The notes under the pieces were generated by a model. The model searched no databases. It was not told the origin of the DNA and saw nothing but the letters and a program-made list of their open reading frames with translations. Position numbers and translations under genes: made by a program. A stretch of DNA of 64,000 nucleotides, from the NCBI GenBank assembly GCA_016781525.1, contig JADDQE010000028.1:1-64000 (forward strand). The letters are read 5' to 3'. Shown here in pieces: positions 47,354 to 56,866 of the stretch (within the stretch, counting starts at the first letter, position 1; each line of letters starts with the position of its first letter). This DNA comes from a bacterium (GTDB lineage: Bacteria > Chloroflexota > Chloroflexia > Chloroflexales > Kallotenuaceae).

Positions 47354-48106
47354 TCAGAGCGTGTTTCGGCTTAGCTCGCGTGCCGCTGGACGGTCGAGCA
47401 TCCAATACAAATCGCCGTCAACCGGGGCAATCAGCTGTATTGGCAGCCGCTCTGGCTCGTGCGGCCCTTCGAGCACCTCAACTACCCGACCTGCCTTGTC
47501 GGCTCCCGCGATTAACACGAGCACCGCGGACGCAGCGTTGATTAACCGCGAGGTAAAGGTAATCCGGCGCACGTAGGGCTCCAGCGGCGCTACGGGTGTC
47601 GCGACGACCAGGGCATCGCCTGCAGAGAGAGCCGGACTGTAGGGAAAGAGCGAGGCCGTGTGACCATCCGGCCCCATGCCGAGTAGAACGAGGTCGAACC
47701 GCGGCGGTGCTCCCGGCACATAGCAGCGAATCGTGCGTTCATAGTGCTCGGCTGCTGCGTCAAGATCCTCACCGCTCGCCAGCACCGGCTGGATCTGTTC
47801 TTTCGGCAGTGGCACATGTGCAAGCAGTGTCTCGTAGGCCATACGGTAATTACTGTCCGGATGGTCAAGCGGGACTGCGCGGTCGTCGCCCCAGAACACG
47901 TACGTGTTTGCCCAGGGCATTTGCTCGCGCAAGGGCGCCTCGGCCAGCTTGCGATACACAGCCCGTGGTGTCGAGCCGCCCGAGAGGGCGATCGCGAAGC
48001 TTCCACGGGCTGCCACAGCCGCCTGCGCACCGACCACGATCTGTTCGGCGGCAACCGTGGCAAGTGCTGCAACATCTGCCACAACCTGAATCTGCTGAGA
48101 GCTCAT
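47354..48106 (-). CDS. pgl: 6-phosphogluconolactonase
   Basis: DevB-type lactonase of the oxidative pentose phosphate pathway, 250 residues from ATG 48106 (GGAGGGAGCAGGAG region upstream). Motifs: [52 protein letters not shown] and [13 protein letters not shown] longer start at 48238 lacks support. Genes for glucose-6-phosphate dehydrogenase or 6-phosphogluconate dehydrogenase are not adjacent. Its 3' end stops next to the decayed kinase. Confidence 0.93.
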   Translation of the reverse strand: MSSQQIQVVADVAALATVAAEQIVVGAQAAVAARGSFAIALSGGSTPRAVYRKLAEAPLREQMPWANTYVFWGDDRAVPLDHPDSNYRMAYETLLAHVPLPKEQIQPVLASGEDLDAAAEHYERTIRCYVPGAPPRFDLVLLGMGPDGHTASLFPYSPALSAGDALVVATPVAPLEPYVRRITFTSRLINAASAVLVLIAGADKAGRVVEVLEGPHEPERLPIQLIAPVDGDLYWMLDRPAARELSRNTL

Positions 48107-48250
48107 CTCCTGCTCCCTCCGCTGAAGCCCATCCAGTGTAGCACACTCGGGACACATCCCTAAAAGCACAATTGCCGGTATGATGTGACCAACCGGCGCA
48201 ACCAGTACAGCACGCTGTCTCGCTGGACGCGGCGACATGGAGTAGAAAGT

Positions 48251-49216
48251 ATGTTCACCGTCAACTACATTGATGTGCTGTTAATTCTGATGGTCGTCCT
48301 TGCGGCTCTTCGCGGCTGGCGGGCTGGACTGATCTATGGTCTCATTGATCTCGCAGGATGGTTGGGCAGCTTGCTGGCGGCCTTGCGCTTCTATCAACCT
48401 GTGGCGGCGTGGCTGGACGAGGTAGCTACCTGGGCTACCGTTTGGAATCGGCCCGTGGCCTTCCTAGTTGTTATGGTGATAACAGGTCTGGCAATTAATC
48501 TGCTCGGCCTAGCCCTAGCGTCGCGCATCCCGAAGCCGATGCATGGCCACCCAGTTAATCGACTACTCGGCATCCTGCCCGGCCTCGTAAACGGCCTGAT
48601 CTCGACGGCAATTCTTGCATCCTTGCTGCTGATGGTTCCGCTACCTCCGGCCGTGGGCGCAGCGGCGCGCAACAGCGTTCTGGTGAACCGTTTCGGTGCC
48701 TTCACCGAGCAAGCCGAAGCAGCGCTCTCGCCGGTCTTTGGTGATGCTGTTAGCCAAACGCTCAACATGCTGACCGTGCGTCCCGAGTCCGATGAGCGCG
48801 TGACACTGCCCTTCAGTGTTGTGGAGGCACCGCCGCGGCCCGAGCTGGAGGAGGAAATGCTGGGGCTTATCAACGAGGAGCGCGCCAAGGTGGGCCTTGC
48901 GCCTCTCGCAGCCGACCCGGAGTTGACCGAAGTTGCACGCCAGCATTCAGCCGACATGCTGACGCGTGGTTACTTTGCACATAACACGCCGGAAGGCACG
49001 ACACCGTTCGACCGGATCAGTGCCGCGGGTATTGTCTACGGTACGGCAGGGGAGAATTTGGCGTTAGCACCAACCCTTTCGATAGCGCATACCGGGCTTA
49101 TGAACTCACCTGGGCATCGTGCAAATATCCTGCGGCCCGAGTTTGGGCGAGTCGGGATTGGGATCTTGGACGCAGGTATGCGAGGGTTGATGGTGACCCA
49201 GAATTTCCGCGACTAA
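48251..49216 (+). CDS. CvpA-like membrane domain fused to a CAP/SCP domain
   Basis: 321 residues from ATG 48251 (GGAG upstream). N-terminal CvpA/colicin V production-type domain with four membrane helices (YIDVLLILMVVLAALRGWRAGLIYGLIDLAGWLGSLLAA..., split runs VLLILMVVLAALRGWRAG and LPGLVNGLISTAILASLLLM), then an extracytoplasmic CAP domain (about 215-321) with LINEERAKVGLAPL, ARQHSADMLTRGYFAHNTPEG, GENLA and MNSPGHRANIL. The histidine and glutamates of the CAP cavity are present. Function is unknown; the fusion suggests a membrane-anchored surface protein. Confidence 0.88.
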   Translation: MFTVNYIDVLLILMVVLAALRGWRAGLIYGLIDLAGWLGSLLAALRFYQPVAAWLDEVATWATVWNRPVAFLVVMVITGLAINLLGLALASRIPKPMHGHPVNRLLGILPGLVNGLISTAILASLLLMVPLPPAVGAAARNSVLVNRFGAFTEQAEAALSPVFGDAVSQTLNMLTVRPESDERVTLPFSVVEAPPRPELEEEMLGLINEERAKVGLAPLAADPELTEVARQHSADMLTRGYFAHNTPEGTTPFDRISAAGIVYGTAGENLALAPTLSIAHTGLMNSPGHRANILRPEFGRVGIGILDAGMRGLMVTQNFRD

Positions 49217-49311
49217 CGGTAATCGTATGGGCCGTAGGCAGAGCAGACAGAACGGCACGAAAACGTGAGGCCGCGATCCGTCAAGCAGGGACGGTAGCTG
49301 GATACAGGCAG

Positions 49312-49704
49312 CTACCGCTCAAGCACGACAGCAGCGGTAGCCCCGACAAGCCCCCGAAGCCAGCTACACAGCTGGAGGATATCGTAGGGCTTGGGAATAA
49401 ACCGCGTCGCACCGGCGCGGAGCATCTGCGCAGCAACATCAATGTTGCAGGAGTTTGCAAGCACTGGAAGCGCCGTGTCAACCTCCCGTATCGATTGCAG
49501 CACATCGATACCAGTCCCATCTGGCAGCCGATAGTCGGTGATGACCACATTGAGGGGCAACGTTCGGAATAGTTGGAGTGCGTCAGCGACAGTTGGCGCG
49601 TCTACGACCCGAGCGCTAGGCAAGGCCGCGGTGATAATGTAATGCAACAGCTCACGGCTGCCTGCGTCGTCTTCGACCACCATAATCAGCGGCGGTACAC
49701 CCAT
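49312..49704 (-). CDS. Single-domain response regulator with an altered switch residue
   Basis: 130 residues from ATG 49704 (GAGGTG upstream). Acidic pair in MVVEDDAGSREL, phosphoacceptor in VITDYRLPDGTGIDVL and Lys in IPKPYDILQL are present, but the usual Thr/Ser switch segment reads VLANSCN. No output domain. No kinase adjacent apart from the decayed one about 2 kb away. A short hairpin (49293-49316) overlaps its stop codon. Confidence 0.85.
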   Translation of the reverse strand: MGVPPLIMVVEDDAGSRELLHYIITAALPSARVVDAPTVADALQLFRTLPLNVVITDYRLPDGTGIDVLQSIREVDTALPVLANSCNIDVAAQMLRAGATRFIPKPYDILQLCSWLRGLVGATAAVVLER

Positions 49705-49851
49705 CGTCACCTCCGAGAGCATGAGTGAGGGACAGGATAGTAACCCAGTATACGGCGCACAGCTTACCGTTCACCTTACTGGCCCTGGGAGGAATGTGAG
49801 ACCATCCCTCGCTCGGCAGGGGAGCAAAAGAAGCGGTGGCGACGAAGGTAT

Positions 49852-49914
49852 GTCACCATGGAGCGCCGTCGCTGAGGGGTGTGAAAAGATGCGCCGGCGA
49901 GCTACCATGGTGAC
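49852..49914. repeat. Long inverted repeat of unknown function
   Basis: GTCACCATGG (49852-49861) is the exact inverse of CCATGGTGAC (49905-49914); inside, CGCCGTCGC and GCGCCGGCG also pair nearly completely. It lies in the 440-nt gap between the receiver gene and tRNA-Lys, where no gene is supported. Confidence 0.6.
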
Positions 49915-50102
49915 GAAGCCAGTGTACCCGACCGACCTTATGATGCAGCTTACCCGTCCATAGCAGCACGCACAGGTTCCCCCTGCAATTCCACTTCAGT
50001 CCTGCGCTTCCAACGCACTGTCAATTTATACCGAGTGGCTCTACTTAACAGGGCATCCGGCCAGCGCTTGGCCTTAGCTCAAGCAACACACAACCTAATA
50101 AC

Positions 50103-50139
50103 AAGACCCCACATCAGCCTTCGACTGATGTGGGGTCTT
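50103..50139 (-). terminator. Terminator of tRNA-Lys
   Basis: Perfect 15-bp stem (50103-50117 with 50125-50139), then CTTGTTATT on the minus strand. Confidence 0.88.
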
Positions 50140-50142
50140 AAC

Positions 50143-50218
50143 TGGTGGGCCCCCTGGGACTCGAACCCAGAACCAGCGGATTAAGAGTCCGATGCTCTAC
50201 CGATTGAGCTAGAGGCCC
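50143..50218 (-). tRNA. tRNA-Lys (anticodon CTT), CCA encoded
   Basis: Cloverleaf on the minus strand: acceptor GGGCCTC/GGGGCCC with one G-T pair, D-loop GCTCAATCGGTAGAGC, anticodon loop CTCTTAA (CTT), T-loop GGTTCGAGTCC, discriminator A and encoded CCA (50145-50143). 76 nt. Confidence 0.97.
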
Positions 50219-50232
50219 ATGCAGCGGAAAAG

Positions 50233-50241
50233 ATTATACCA
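50233..50241 (-). promoter_or_regulatory. Extended -10 promoter of tRNA-Lys
   Basis: Minus-strand TGGTATAAT (50241-50233), giving a start near 50226, 8 nt before the tRNA. Confidence 0.65.
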
Positions 50242-50428
50242 AAGCATTCCGACGGGCGCAAATCGAGTCTACGCCTCGCCTTGAACGACACCACAGGCTT
50301 TCATCTTGGCAAAGTAAGCGCTGGATAAACTCGTGGCTTGCGGAATCATCCGAGAAGGGGGTGCGCTACGTACTGTTAAGGGAACGAGCTTTTGCACGTA
50401 GCAAAGACCTCGACTAGGAGTAAGTCCA

Positions 50429-51136
50429 GTGACAACAGGTAACAAGCGGCTGGTGACGAGCCTCGCCGCAGAAACCATACATTCGAACTTCGTGATCAAA
50501 CCCGCGTTACGCGGCTGGTCGCACGCACTCGCCGCAGTGGCAGCGATTGTGGTGACCATAGCGTTACTGCTACAGAGCTATGACGATCTTGTCCGCTCTG
50601 CCTCGCTGCTGATCTTCGGACTAACCATGATCGTGCTCTACGGTGTCAGCGCGATCTACCATATTGGTCCCTGGCAGGGACGACCGCGTGCCGTGCTGCG
50701 GGCGCTCGACCACGCCAACATTTTCTTGCTGATCGCCGGAACGTACACGCCGATCAGCGTGAATGTCTTGAGCGGCAGGCTACGAGTAGCGGTTCTTGTG
50801 CTGATCTGGTCGCTTGCACTTGCCGGCGCAGTTGGCACAGTGCTAATGCTGCGCCTCCCGCGGTGGCTCACGACGTTACTCTACGTTGGGATGGGCTGGC
50901 TCTCGCTGATCACCGCGCCGGCGCTCCTTCAGCTGCTGCCGTGGCAAGCGCTAACCTTGCTCCTTGCCGGCGGCGTGCTTTATTCGGTTGGAGCCGTTGT
51001 GTATGCGCTGAAGCGCCCCAACCCGCTGCCGCGCATCTTTGGCTTTCACGAGATTTTCCACCTGTTTACCGTTGCCGGAGGCGCCGCCTTCGTCGCGGCT
51101 ATCTGGATCTGGGTTGTGCCGTTTCCCCGCCTGTAA
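50429..51136 (+). CDS. Hemolysin III / YqfA family membrane protein
   Basis: PAQR-like (hemolysin III) family, 235 residues from GTG 50429 (AGGAG 8 nt upstream). Seven predicted helices. Family motifs are SAIYHIGPWQGRPRAVLRALDHANIFLLIAGTYTP (HxxxxxDHxxIFxLIAGTYTP core, in runs VSAIYHIG and LDHANIFLLIAGTYTP) and GFHEIFHLFTVAG near the end, carrying the conserved His metal ligands. Role in bacteria is uncertain; haemolysis is not implied. The gene stands alone. Confidence 0.9.
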   Translation: MTTGNKRLVTSLAAETIHSNFVIKPALRGWSHALAAVAAIVVTIALLLQSYDDLVRSASLLIFGLTMIVLYGVSAIYHIGPWQGRPRAVLRALDHANIFLLIAGTYTPISVNVLSGRLRVAVLVLIWSLALAGAVGTVLMLRLPRWLTTLLYVGMGWLSLITAPALLQLLPWQALTLLLAGGVLYSVGAVVYALKRPNPLPRIFGFHEIFHLFTVAGGAAFVAAIWIWVVPFPRL

Positions 51137-51187
51137 TACCATCAGCTGCGGCTGGCCATCTCACCGGGTTGACCAGCCGCTGGCCGG

Positions 51188-52600
51188 TTAGTCGCGAGCT
51201 GGCCGCATCTCCAGCCCATCGTCCGCAAAGGCTGAAACGGGATCGGCCTGCGCTGGCATGGGCTTCATCCGACTAAGCAGTAGCAGCCCGGCCGTTCCTG
51301 CGATGAGCGAGGCCGCAAGGATCGACAGCTTCGCCGCGGCTAGTACATCGGCATCGACAAAGCCAAGCGACGCAATAAACAGCGACATCGTAAAGCCAAT
51401 ACCGGCGAGAACACCCGCGCCTAACATATGGCGCCAGTTTACGGCCTGCGGCAGATCGGCGATACCGAGGCGAATTGCCAGCCACGCGGCTCCAAGCAGA
51501 CCGATTGGCTTCCCAAGGACCAACCCGACCACAATCCCCAGCAGCACGTTCTCCATGCCACCTTCCATACTGCCAAACGATAAGGCAACACCTGCGTTCG
51601 CAAGTGCAAAGATCGGCATGATCAAAAACTGCACCCAGTTGTGCAAAGAGTGCTCCATTTTCTGCAGTGGTGCTTGTACGTGCTCGCACAGCTCTTCTAG
51701 CTCAATCACGGCGTGCTGGTGCGCCTCCTGCGTCAATATAGGAGTTGCCGGGAGCGAGTCCGGGTCAAGCCGGTGCAGGATCTCATCGGCGCGGCGAACA
51801 AACGTTGGAGCATCGATGCGGTTGCGTCCGGGGATTGTGAAGGCGATTAGCACTCCGGCGATAGTGGCATGAACGCCCGACTTGAGAAACGCAAGCCAGA
51901 CGATGACGCCCAAGACCACGTAAAAGATGATTTTCCGGATGCCGAAGATATTGGCGAGCGCGAGCAACCCTAGAACGCCAAAACCGATCCCGAGCGCAAC
52001 GAAGTTAAGCCCGGCCGAGTAGAAGAACGCGATCACCAGCACCGCGATCAGGTCGTCGACAATTGCAACGGCAGTTAAGAATATTTTGAGCGCAAACGGA
52101 ATACGATCGCCCAGCAGCGCAAGACAGCCCAGTGCAAAGGCAATATCCGTGGCCATCGGCACACCCCACCCACGCGCTCCAATGCCGCCGGCATTGAACG
52201 CGAGGTAGATCGACGCCGGCACGACCACACCACCCACTGCCGCGATGATCGGCAGGGCAGCCGCGCGGGGACTAGACAGCTCCCCTACGCTGACCTCACG
52301 CTTGATCTCTAGACCGACCAGAAAAAAGAAGATGACCATCAGCCCATCGTTGACCCAGTGCAACACCGACTCCTTGAGCTCAAACGGGCCAACCGTAATG
52401 CCGACATAGGCATGGAGCAGCTCGTCGTAGGCAGGCGCGAAGGGCGAGTTGGCGATCAACAGCGCGATGATGGTTGCTATAATCAAGACGATGCCACTGG
52501 AGGACGAGCGATGAATAAACGTTTGCATTGGGGCGAGTACACGCGCTATTGCCGTTTCACTCCAGTGTGGCGCCAGGATCGGTCTCAGTCGCTCCATCAT
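51188..52600 (-). CDS. nhaA: Na+/H+ antiporter NhaA
   Basis: 470 residues from ATG 52600 (AAAGGAG 8 nt upstream; the GTG at 52609 lies within that site). Twelve helices expected. Motifs: HWVNDGLMVIFFFLVGLEIKRE, ATDIAFALGCLALLGDRIP (the two transport aspartates are in the TDIAF and VAIVDDLIAV runs), and GIGFTMSLFIASLGF near the end. It exports Na+ in exchange for protons. The region up to 52917 contains only promoters as far as I can see. Confidence 0.95.
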   Translation of the reverse strand: MMERLRPILAPHWSETAIARVLAPMQTFIHRSSSSGIVLIIATIIALLIANSPFAPAYDELLHAYVGITVGPFELKESVLHWVNDGLMVIFFFLVGLEIKREVSVGELSSPRAAALPIIAAVGGVVVPASIYLAFNAGGIGARGWGVPMATDIAFALGCLALLGDRIPFALKIFLTAVAIVDDLIAVLVIAFFYSAGLNFVALGIGFGVLGLLALANIFGIRKIIFYVVLGVIVWLAFLKSGVHATIAGVLIAFTIPGRNRIDAPTFVRRADEILHRLDPDSLPATPILTQEAHQHAVIELEELCEHVQAPLQKMEHSLHNWVQFLIMPIFALANAGVALSFGSMEGGMENVLLGIVVGLVLGKPIGLLGAAWLAIRLGIADLPQAVNWRHMLGAGVLAGIGFTMSLFIASLGFVDADVLAAAKLSILAASLIAGTAGLLLLSRMKPMPAQADPVSAFADDGLEMRPARD

Positions 52601-52902
52601 TACACGCACTCCTTTTGCTTAAGATCTCAGCCAGCTACCTGGAGTCGGGATACTCTTATCGCCAGCATCGTTATGCCTACCTCAAGACAACAAAAAAGGC
52701 AGCACAAATAGTCTGTGACAGCCTCCACCGTGCTCGGAATAATTTGGAGCCGAGCCTCACGATTAAATTATTGGACTACCGCCGCTGCTAGACGTGCGAC
52801 ACAGCAATCTGCCGTCAATGATACGGCAAGCAACAAGCGGAGGGCACTTACTGCACGAGATATACCACCGCTCATTCTCGGAAGCCCCGACGCAGTGGAC
52901 AA

Positions 52903-52911
52903 TGCTACAAT
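52903..52911 (+). promoter_or_regulatory. Extended -10 promoter giving a near-leaderless FAD/Fe-S oxidoreductase mRNA
   Basis: TGCTACAAT, TACAAT at 52906-52911. RNA would start about 52918-52919, at or within 3 nt of the start codon (GTG 52918 or ATG 52921). Confidence 0.55.
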
Positions 52912-52920
52912 AACGCTGTG

Positions 52921-55827
52921 ATGGTTTCACTCTTCGATGCCTTAAAGCAACGCATATCCGGCGAGGTTTACGCCGACGCGCTTACCCGTGGCCTGTACGC
53001 GACGGATGCATCGCCCTATCAGATCATGCCGCACGCGGTTGTCGTACCCCGGACAGAAGCGGATGTCCGTGTAGCTCTCGACATAGCCCGGGAATACCGC
53101 ATGCCGATCGTCGCGCGTGGCGGTGCAACAAGTCTGGCCGGACAAACTGTCGGCGCCGCGATTCAGCTCGACTTCTCAAAATATCTGAATCGTGTGCTGG
53201 AGCTCAATCTGCGTGAGGGCTGGGTGCGTGTTCAGCCGGGCATCGTGCTGGATCACTTGAACGGTGAGCTCGCACCGCATGGGGTTAAGTTTGCCCCTGA
53301 CGTATCTCCGGCGAATCGAGCAACCATTGGCGGCATGATCGCGAATAACTCATCCGGTGCCTACTCACTGCGCTACGGCAAAACACTTGACCATGTCTTG
53401 GAGCTGCGCGTCTTGTTGAGTGATGGCACGGAGGTCGTGCTACGAGACCTCGACCACGCTGAGCTGGTAGCCCTCTGCGGCAAGACTGACCTGGAAGGCA
53501 AGGCCTATCGCAGCGTTGTCGAGATCGTGGGGCAACACCGGGCTGAGATCGAGCGGCGCTTTCCGAAGATCATGCGACGGGTAGGGGGGTATAACCTCGA
53601 TGCCTTGGTCGACGCCGAGCCCTTCAACCTTGCCAAGCTGATTGTCGGCTCTGAGGGTACCCTCGCGCTCATTCTCGAGGCGAAGCTCCGCCTCGTGCCC
53701 CGTCCAGCTGCAACCGGCGTCGCACTGCTGGAGTTTGCCGACCTATTCGATGCGCTCGACGCCACGTCGCCCTGCCTCGAATGCGGGCCGGTAGCGGTCG
53801 AGCTGATGGACGACCTGCTGATCGGCCTCACTCGGCGCTCCCTGCAGTTCAAGCACTATCTCGACATTCTCCAGACCGAAGCGGCCGCGCTGCTGCTGGT
53901 TGAGTTCCACGGCCAGGATCAGGCCGATATCGCAGCTCAGCTGAGCCGGCTCGCCAGCCATCTCGTCGATCGAGCTCGAGTTACTGCCCTGACACGCGCG
54001 GTCACACCTGCCGAGCAGGCACCGGTCTGGCTGGTTCGCAAGGCTGGGCTGCCGTTGCTGCAGAGTATGTCGCCCACGCTCAAGCCGGAAACCTGCGTTG
54101 AGGATAGTGCTGTTCCGACCGAACACCTTAGCGCGTACATCCGGCGCTTCAAAGCTTTGATCGAGCAGCACGGCACAATCGCTGCGTTCTATGGCCATGC
54201 CAGTGTGGGCTTGCTCCACGTCCGGCCCTTGCTGAACCTTCACGAGCCAGCCGACGTCGTCAAGATGCGTGCACTAGGCGAGGCAGTGCGTGAGCTTGTG
54301 CTTGAGTATGGAGGAGCGCTGAGCGGTGAGCACGGCGATGGCCTGCTCCGATCTGAGCACAACCAGCGCATTTTCGGTCCCGAGCTGTATGCCGCATTTG
54401 GAATCATCAAGCGTGCCTTCGATCCGCTTGGGCTTTTCAATCCCGGCAAGATCGTGGACGCTCCGCCGCTTGACGCCAATCTCCGCTATGTCCCGCCCCC
54501 AGGCACACCGCTTAGGCTCGACACCCACTTCGCCTTTCGCGATACCGGAACGATGCTCGGCGCTGCGGAACTGTGCAACGGCAACGGCGCGTGCCGGAAA
54601 ACAGATAGCGGGACGATGTGCCCGAGCTACATGGTAACCCGCGATGAGGAGCACTCAACCCGCGGCCGAGCGAATGCGCTGCGGCTGGTGCTCGGCGGTG
54701 TTCTGCCGCCGGAAGCGCTGTCAAGCACGCGCATGCATGATGTGCTCGACTTATGTATCGAGTGCAAGGGCTGCACGGCGGAGTGTCCTTCGGGGGTCAA
54801 CATGACGCGGCTGAAGAGCGAATGGCTGGCGCACTACTATAGCAAGCGTGGCACTCCACTTCGGGCGCGGCTTTTCGGCAATATCCGGACGATTAATCGC
54901 CTGGGGGCGGCGTTAGCCCCCTGGTCGAACCGGCTTCTTGACTTAGGCGATCGGATGCCGCTCCTGAGCTCGACGATGGAACGCTGCCTCGGTATTAGCG
55001 CCCAGCGCCGCCTGCCGCGCTTCGCGACGGAGCCGTTTGACCAGTGGTTCGCGGCACGGACGGCCAAGCCGGCGCGCGCCGGCGGCCGGAGCGTCGTGCT
55101 GTTTGCCGACACCTTCATGAATTACAACGAGCCGCACATCGGCGTCGCGGCAACACAGCTGCTCGAAGCACTCGGCTATCGTGTGCTGCTGCCAGCTCGC
55201 TCCGTCTGCTGCGGTCGGCCGATGATTTCCAAAGGGCTATTGCCAGCTGCCCAACGGCTGGCGCGTCAGCAGCTCGAATGGCTCGCACCGTATGCCGGAC
55301 ACGGCCTTCCGATCGTCGGCCTCGAGCCCTCATGTCTGCTCACCTTCCGCGACGAGTACCCCGATCTGGTCGACGACCCACGGACTGCGGTACTTGGGCG
55401 CCAAAGTCAGCTGTTGGACGAATTTCTTGTGCAGGAGCTGGAGCGGGGGGTGTTTCCGGCCGAGGTTTTTGGCGATCATGCCGATGGAGGTCGACCAGCG
55501 CTTGTACACGGCCATTGCCACCAGAAGGCACTCGCGTCCACGGCGTCGACGCTTAAGCTCCTACACGCCGCCGGCTTTACCCCACGTGAGCTCGACAGTG
55601 GCTGCTGCGGTATGGCGGGCTCGTTTGGCTACGAGCAGGAGCACCACGCCATCTCGCGGCAGATTGGCGAACGTGTGCTGCTCCCGACAGTTCGCGCCGT
55701 CTCCGAAGATACAACGGTTGTGGCTATGGGGACCAGCTGCCGCCAGCAGATTGCTGATGGGACCGACCGGCGAGCCCAGCATATTGCCGAAGTGCTATGG
55801 GAACGCCTTTCCATGAACGCAGTATAA
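52921..55827 (+). CDS. FAD-linked oxidase fused to Fe-S cysteine-rich domains (D-lactate/2-hydroxyacid dehydrogenase type)
   Basis: 968 residues. FAD-binding PCMH domain (PHAVVVPRTEADVRVALDIA, GGATSLAGQTVG, ATIGGMIANNSSG, GSEGTLALILEAKLRLVP), GlcD-type C-terminal substrate domain ending GLFNPGKIV, then 4Fe-4S motifs CNGNGACRKTDSGTMCPSY and CIECKGCTAECPSGVNM, and two CCG domains (SVCCGRPMISKG; VHGHCHQKA...DSGCCGMAGSFGYE). This is the fused GlpC-like arrangement seen in Dld2/YdiJ-type enzymes. It probably oxidises D-lactate or another 2-hydroxyacid and passes electrons to the respiratory chain. Confidence 0.93.
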   Translation: MVSLFDALKQRISGEVYADALTRGLYATDASPYQIMPHAVVVPRTEADVRVALDIAREYRMPIVARGGATSLAGQTVGAAIQLDFSKYLNRVLELNLREGWVRVQPGIVLDHLNGELAPHGVKFAPDVSPANRATIGGMIANNSSGAYSLRYGKTLDHVLELRVLLSDGTEVVLRDLDHAELVALCGKTDLEGKAYRSVVEIVGQHRAEIERRFPKIMRRVGGYNLDALVDAEPFNLAKLIVGSEGTLALILEAKLRLVPRPAATGVALLEFADLFDALDATSPCLECGPVAVELMDDLLIGLTRRSLQFKHYLDILQTEAAALLLVEFHGQDQADIAAQLSRLASHLVDRARVTALTRAVTPAEQAPVWLVRKAGLPLLQSMSPTLKPETCVEDSAVPTEHLSAYIRRFKALIEQHGTIAAFYGHASVGLLHVRPLLNLHEPADVVKMRALGEAVRELVLEYGGALSGEHGDGLLRSEHNQRIFGPELYAAFGIIKRAFDPLGLFNPGKIVDAPPLDANLRYVPPPGTPLRLDTHFAFRDTGTMLGAAELCNGNGACRKTDSGTMCPSYMVTRDEEHSTRGRANALRLVLGGVLPPEALSSTRMHDVLDLCIECKGCTAECPSGVNMTRLKSEWLAHYYSKRGTPLRARLFGNIRTINRLGAALAPWSNRLLDLGDRMPLLSSTMERCLGISAQRRLPRFATEPFDQWFAARTAKPARAGGRSVVLFADTFMNYNEPHIGVAATQLLEALGYRVLLPARSVCCGRPMISKGLLPAAQRLARQQLEWLAPYAGHGLPIVGLEPSCLLTFRDEYPDLVDDPRTAVLGRQSQLLDEFLVQELERGVFPAEVFGDHADGGRPALVHGHCHQKALASTASTLKLLHAAGFTPRELDSGCCGMAGSFGYEQEHHAISRQIGERVLLPTVRAVSEDTTVVAMGTSCRQQIADGTDRRAQHIAEVLWERLSMNAV

Positions 55828-55828
55828 T
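55823..55828 (+). promoter_or_regulatory. Possible -10 for the DUF2270 gene
   Basis: Perfect TATAAT overlapping the stop codon of the oxidoreductase gene, about 85 nt before the DUF2270 ATG. Confidence 0.4.
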
Positions 55829-55911
55829 GTTTCCAAGCAAGCAATCGAAGCGTATGGCAAGCATGGACCGCTTCCCTGCATGGGGCGGACGAGCGGAAAG
55901 GCGGAGCACCA

Positions 55912-56673
55912 ATGCAGCAGCGCAACCAATCCTCGCCGCTTGCACCCGCGGTGATGGTGCATTTTTACCGTGGGGTTATGGATCTGGCAACCACCTGGCG
56001 CTCTCGTGTCGACGGCACGACCAATTGGGCCGTGGTATCCGCCGGTAGTATTGCCAGTTTTTTACTGAGCGACCACCGGCATCCGCACTTGATGGCACTG
56101 TTGGGAATGTTCCTGGCCTTTGCGTTCTTGTCGATCGAGGCGCGGCGCTTTCGCTTCTATGACCTGTGGAGCGGCTGGCTGCGGCTCATGGAAACCGACT
56201 ACTTCGTGCCCGTGCTTCGCGACAACGTGATCGAGCAACAGCTACAGTGGCATCCGCTCCTCGTCGCCGATCTGCGCAATCCGCACTTCAAGATCAGCTG
56301 GTCCGAAGCAATGGGGCGTCGACTACGCCACAACTATGTCGCCATCTTTCTTTTTCTGCTGCTGGTCTGGCTAGTCAAGCTGCTGCCGCCAGTAAATCCA
56401 ATGCCGGAGCAGTGCGCTACCTTTCTCGACTGCGCCTCGATTGGACCGATCCCCGGTTGGCTCGTGCTGACCGGTGTTGCGGTCTTCTACGCATACCTCT
56501 TAGGCCTGGTGTTATTTACGCCGAAACTGGTCGGGACGGGCACCGAGCTGATTGGTCGACATCTGCTCTTTCGACGGCTGGTCGCGCCGAGTGCTCAGCT
56601 TGTCGGCTTCAAGCGCCATCGTGACGTGCCATTTATTGTTGACGGCGTAGCCGTGGCGCCGGAAGAAGATTAG
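55912..56673 (+). CDS. DUF2270 integral membrane protein
   Basis: 253 residues. TYRG-like start (MVHFYRGVMDLATTWRSRVDGTTNW in short runs FYRGVMDLATTWR and DGTTNWAVV) then membrane helices near 42-52, 65-75, about 143-160 and 181-203. IEARRFRFYDLWSGWLRLMETDYF is the family signature. Function unknown; a homology class spread through Chloroflexi, Deinococci and Archaea. GGCGGAG precedes the ATG. Confidence 0.8.
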   Translation: MQQRNQSSPLAPAVMVHFYRGVMDLATTWRSRVDGTTNWAVVSAGSIASFLLSDHRHPHLMALLGMFLAFAFLSIEARRFRFYDLWSGWLRLMETDYFVPVLRDNVIEQQLQWHPLLVADLRNPHFKISWSEAMGRRLRHNYVAIFLFLLLVWLVKLLPPVNPMPEQCATFLDCASIGPIPGWLVLTGVAVFYAYLLGLVLFTPKLVGTGTELIGRHLLFRRLVAPSAQLVGFKRHRDVPFIVDGVAVAPEED

Positions 56674-56722
56674 GTAATCGGCGAGCGCTCGGCATCCTGT
56701 ACTGATCAAAGCCAGGACGCTA

Positions 56723-56731
56723 TGCTACAAT
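56723..56731 (+). promoter_or_regulatory. Extended -10 promoter of the PrsW gene
   Basis: TGCTACAAT with TACAAT at 56726-56731. The 5' leader would be about 130 nt. Confidence 0.5.
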
Positions 56732-56866
56732 ACGCTGCGGGCCGCGAATTGTAACAATGGCAGCGCGGATCAACCGCCTTATGGCCAACCGGATCGGCAC
56801 CGGCGCACAAGTGGAAGCTGCGCCGTCGCTCCCGAACACCTTCCGCAGATCACCGCCGAGCGATTT

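Noticed and set aside
49721-49963. 80-codon ORF in the receiver-tRNA gap
   Set aside because: Coding signal is weak and it spans the inverted repeat at 49852-49914; no family recognised.
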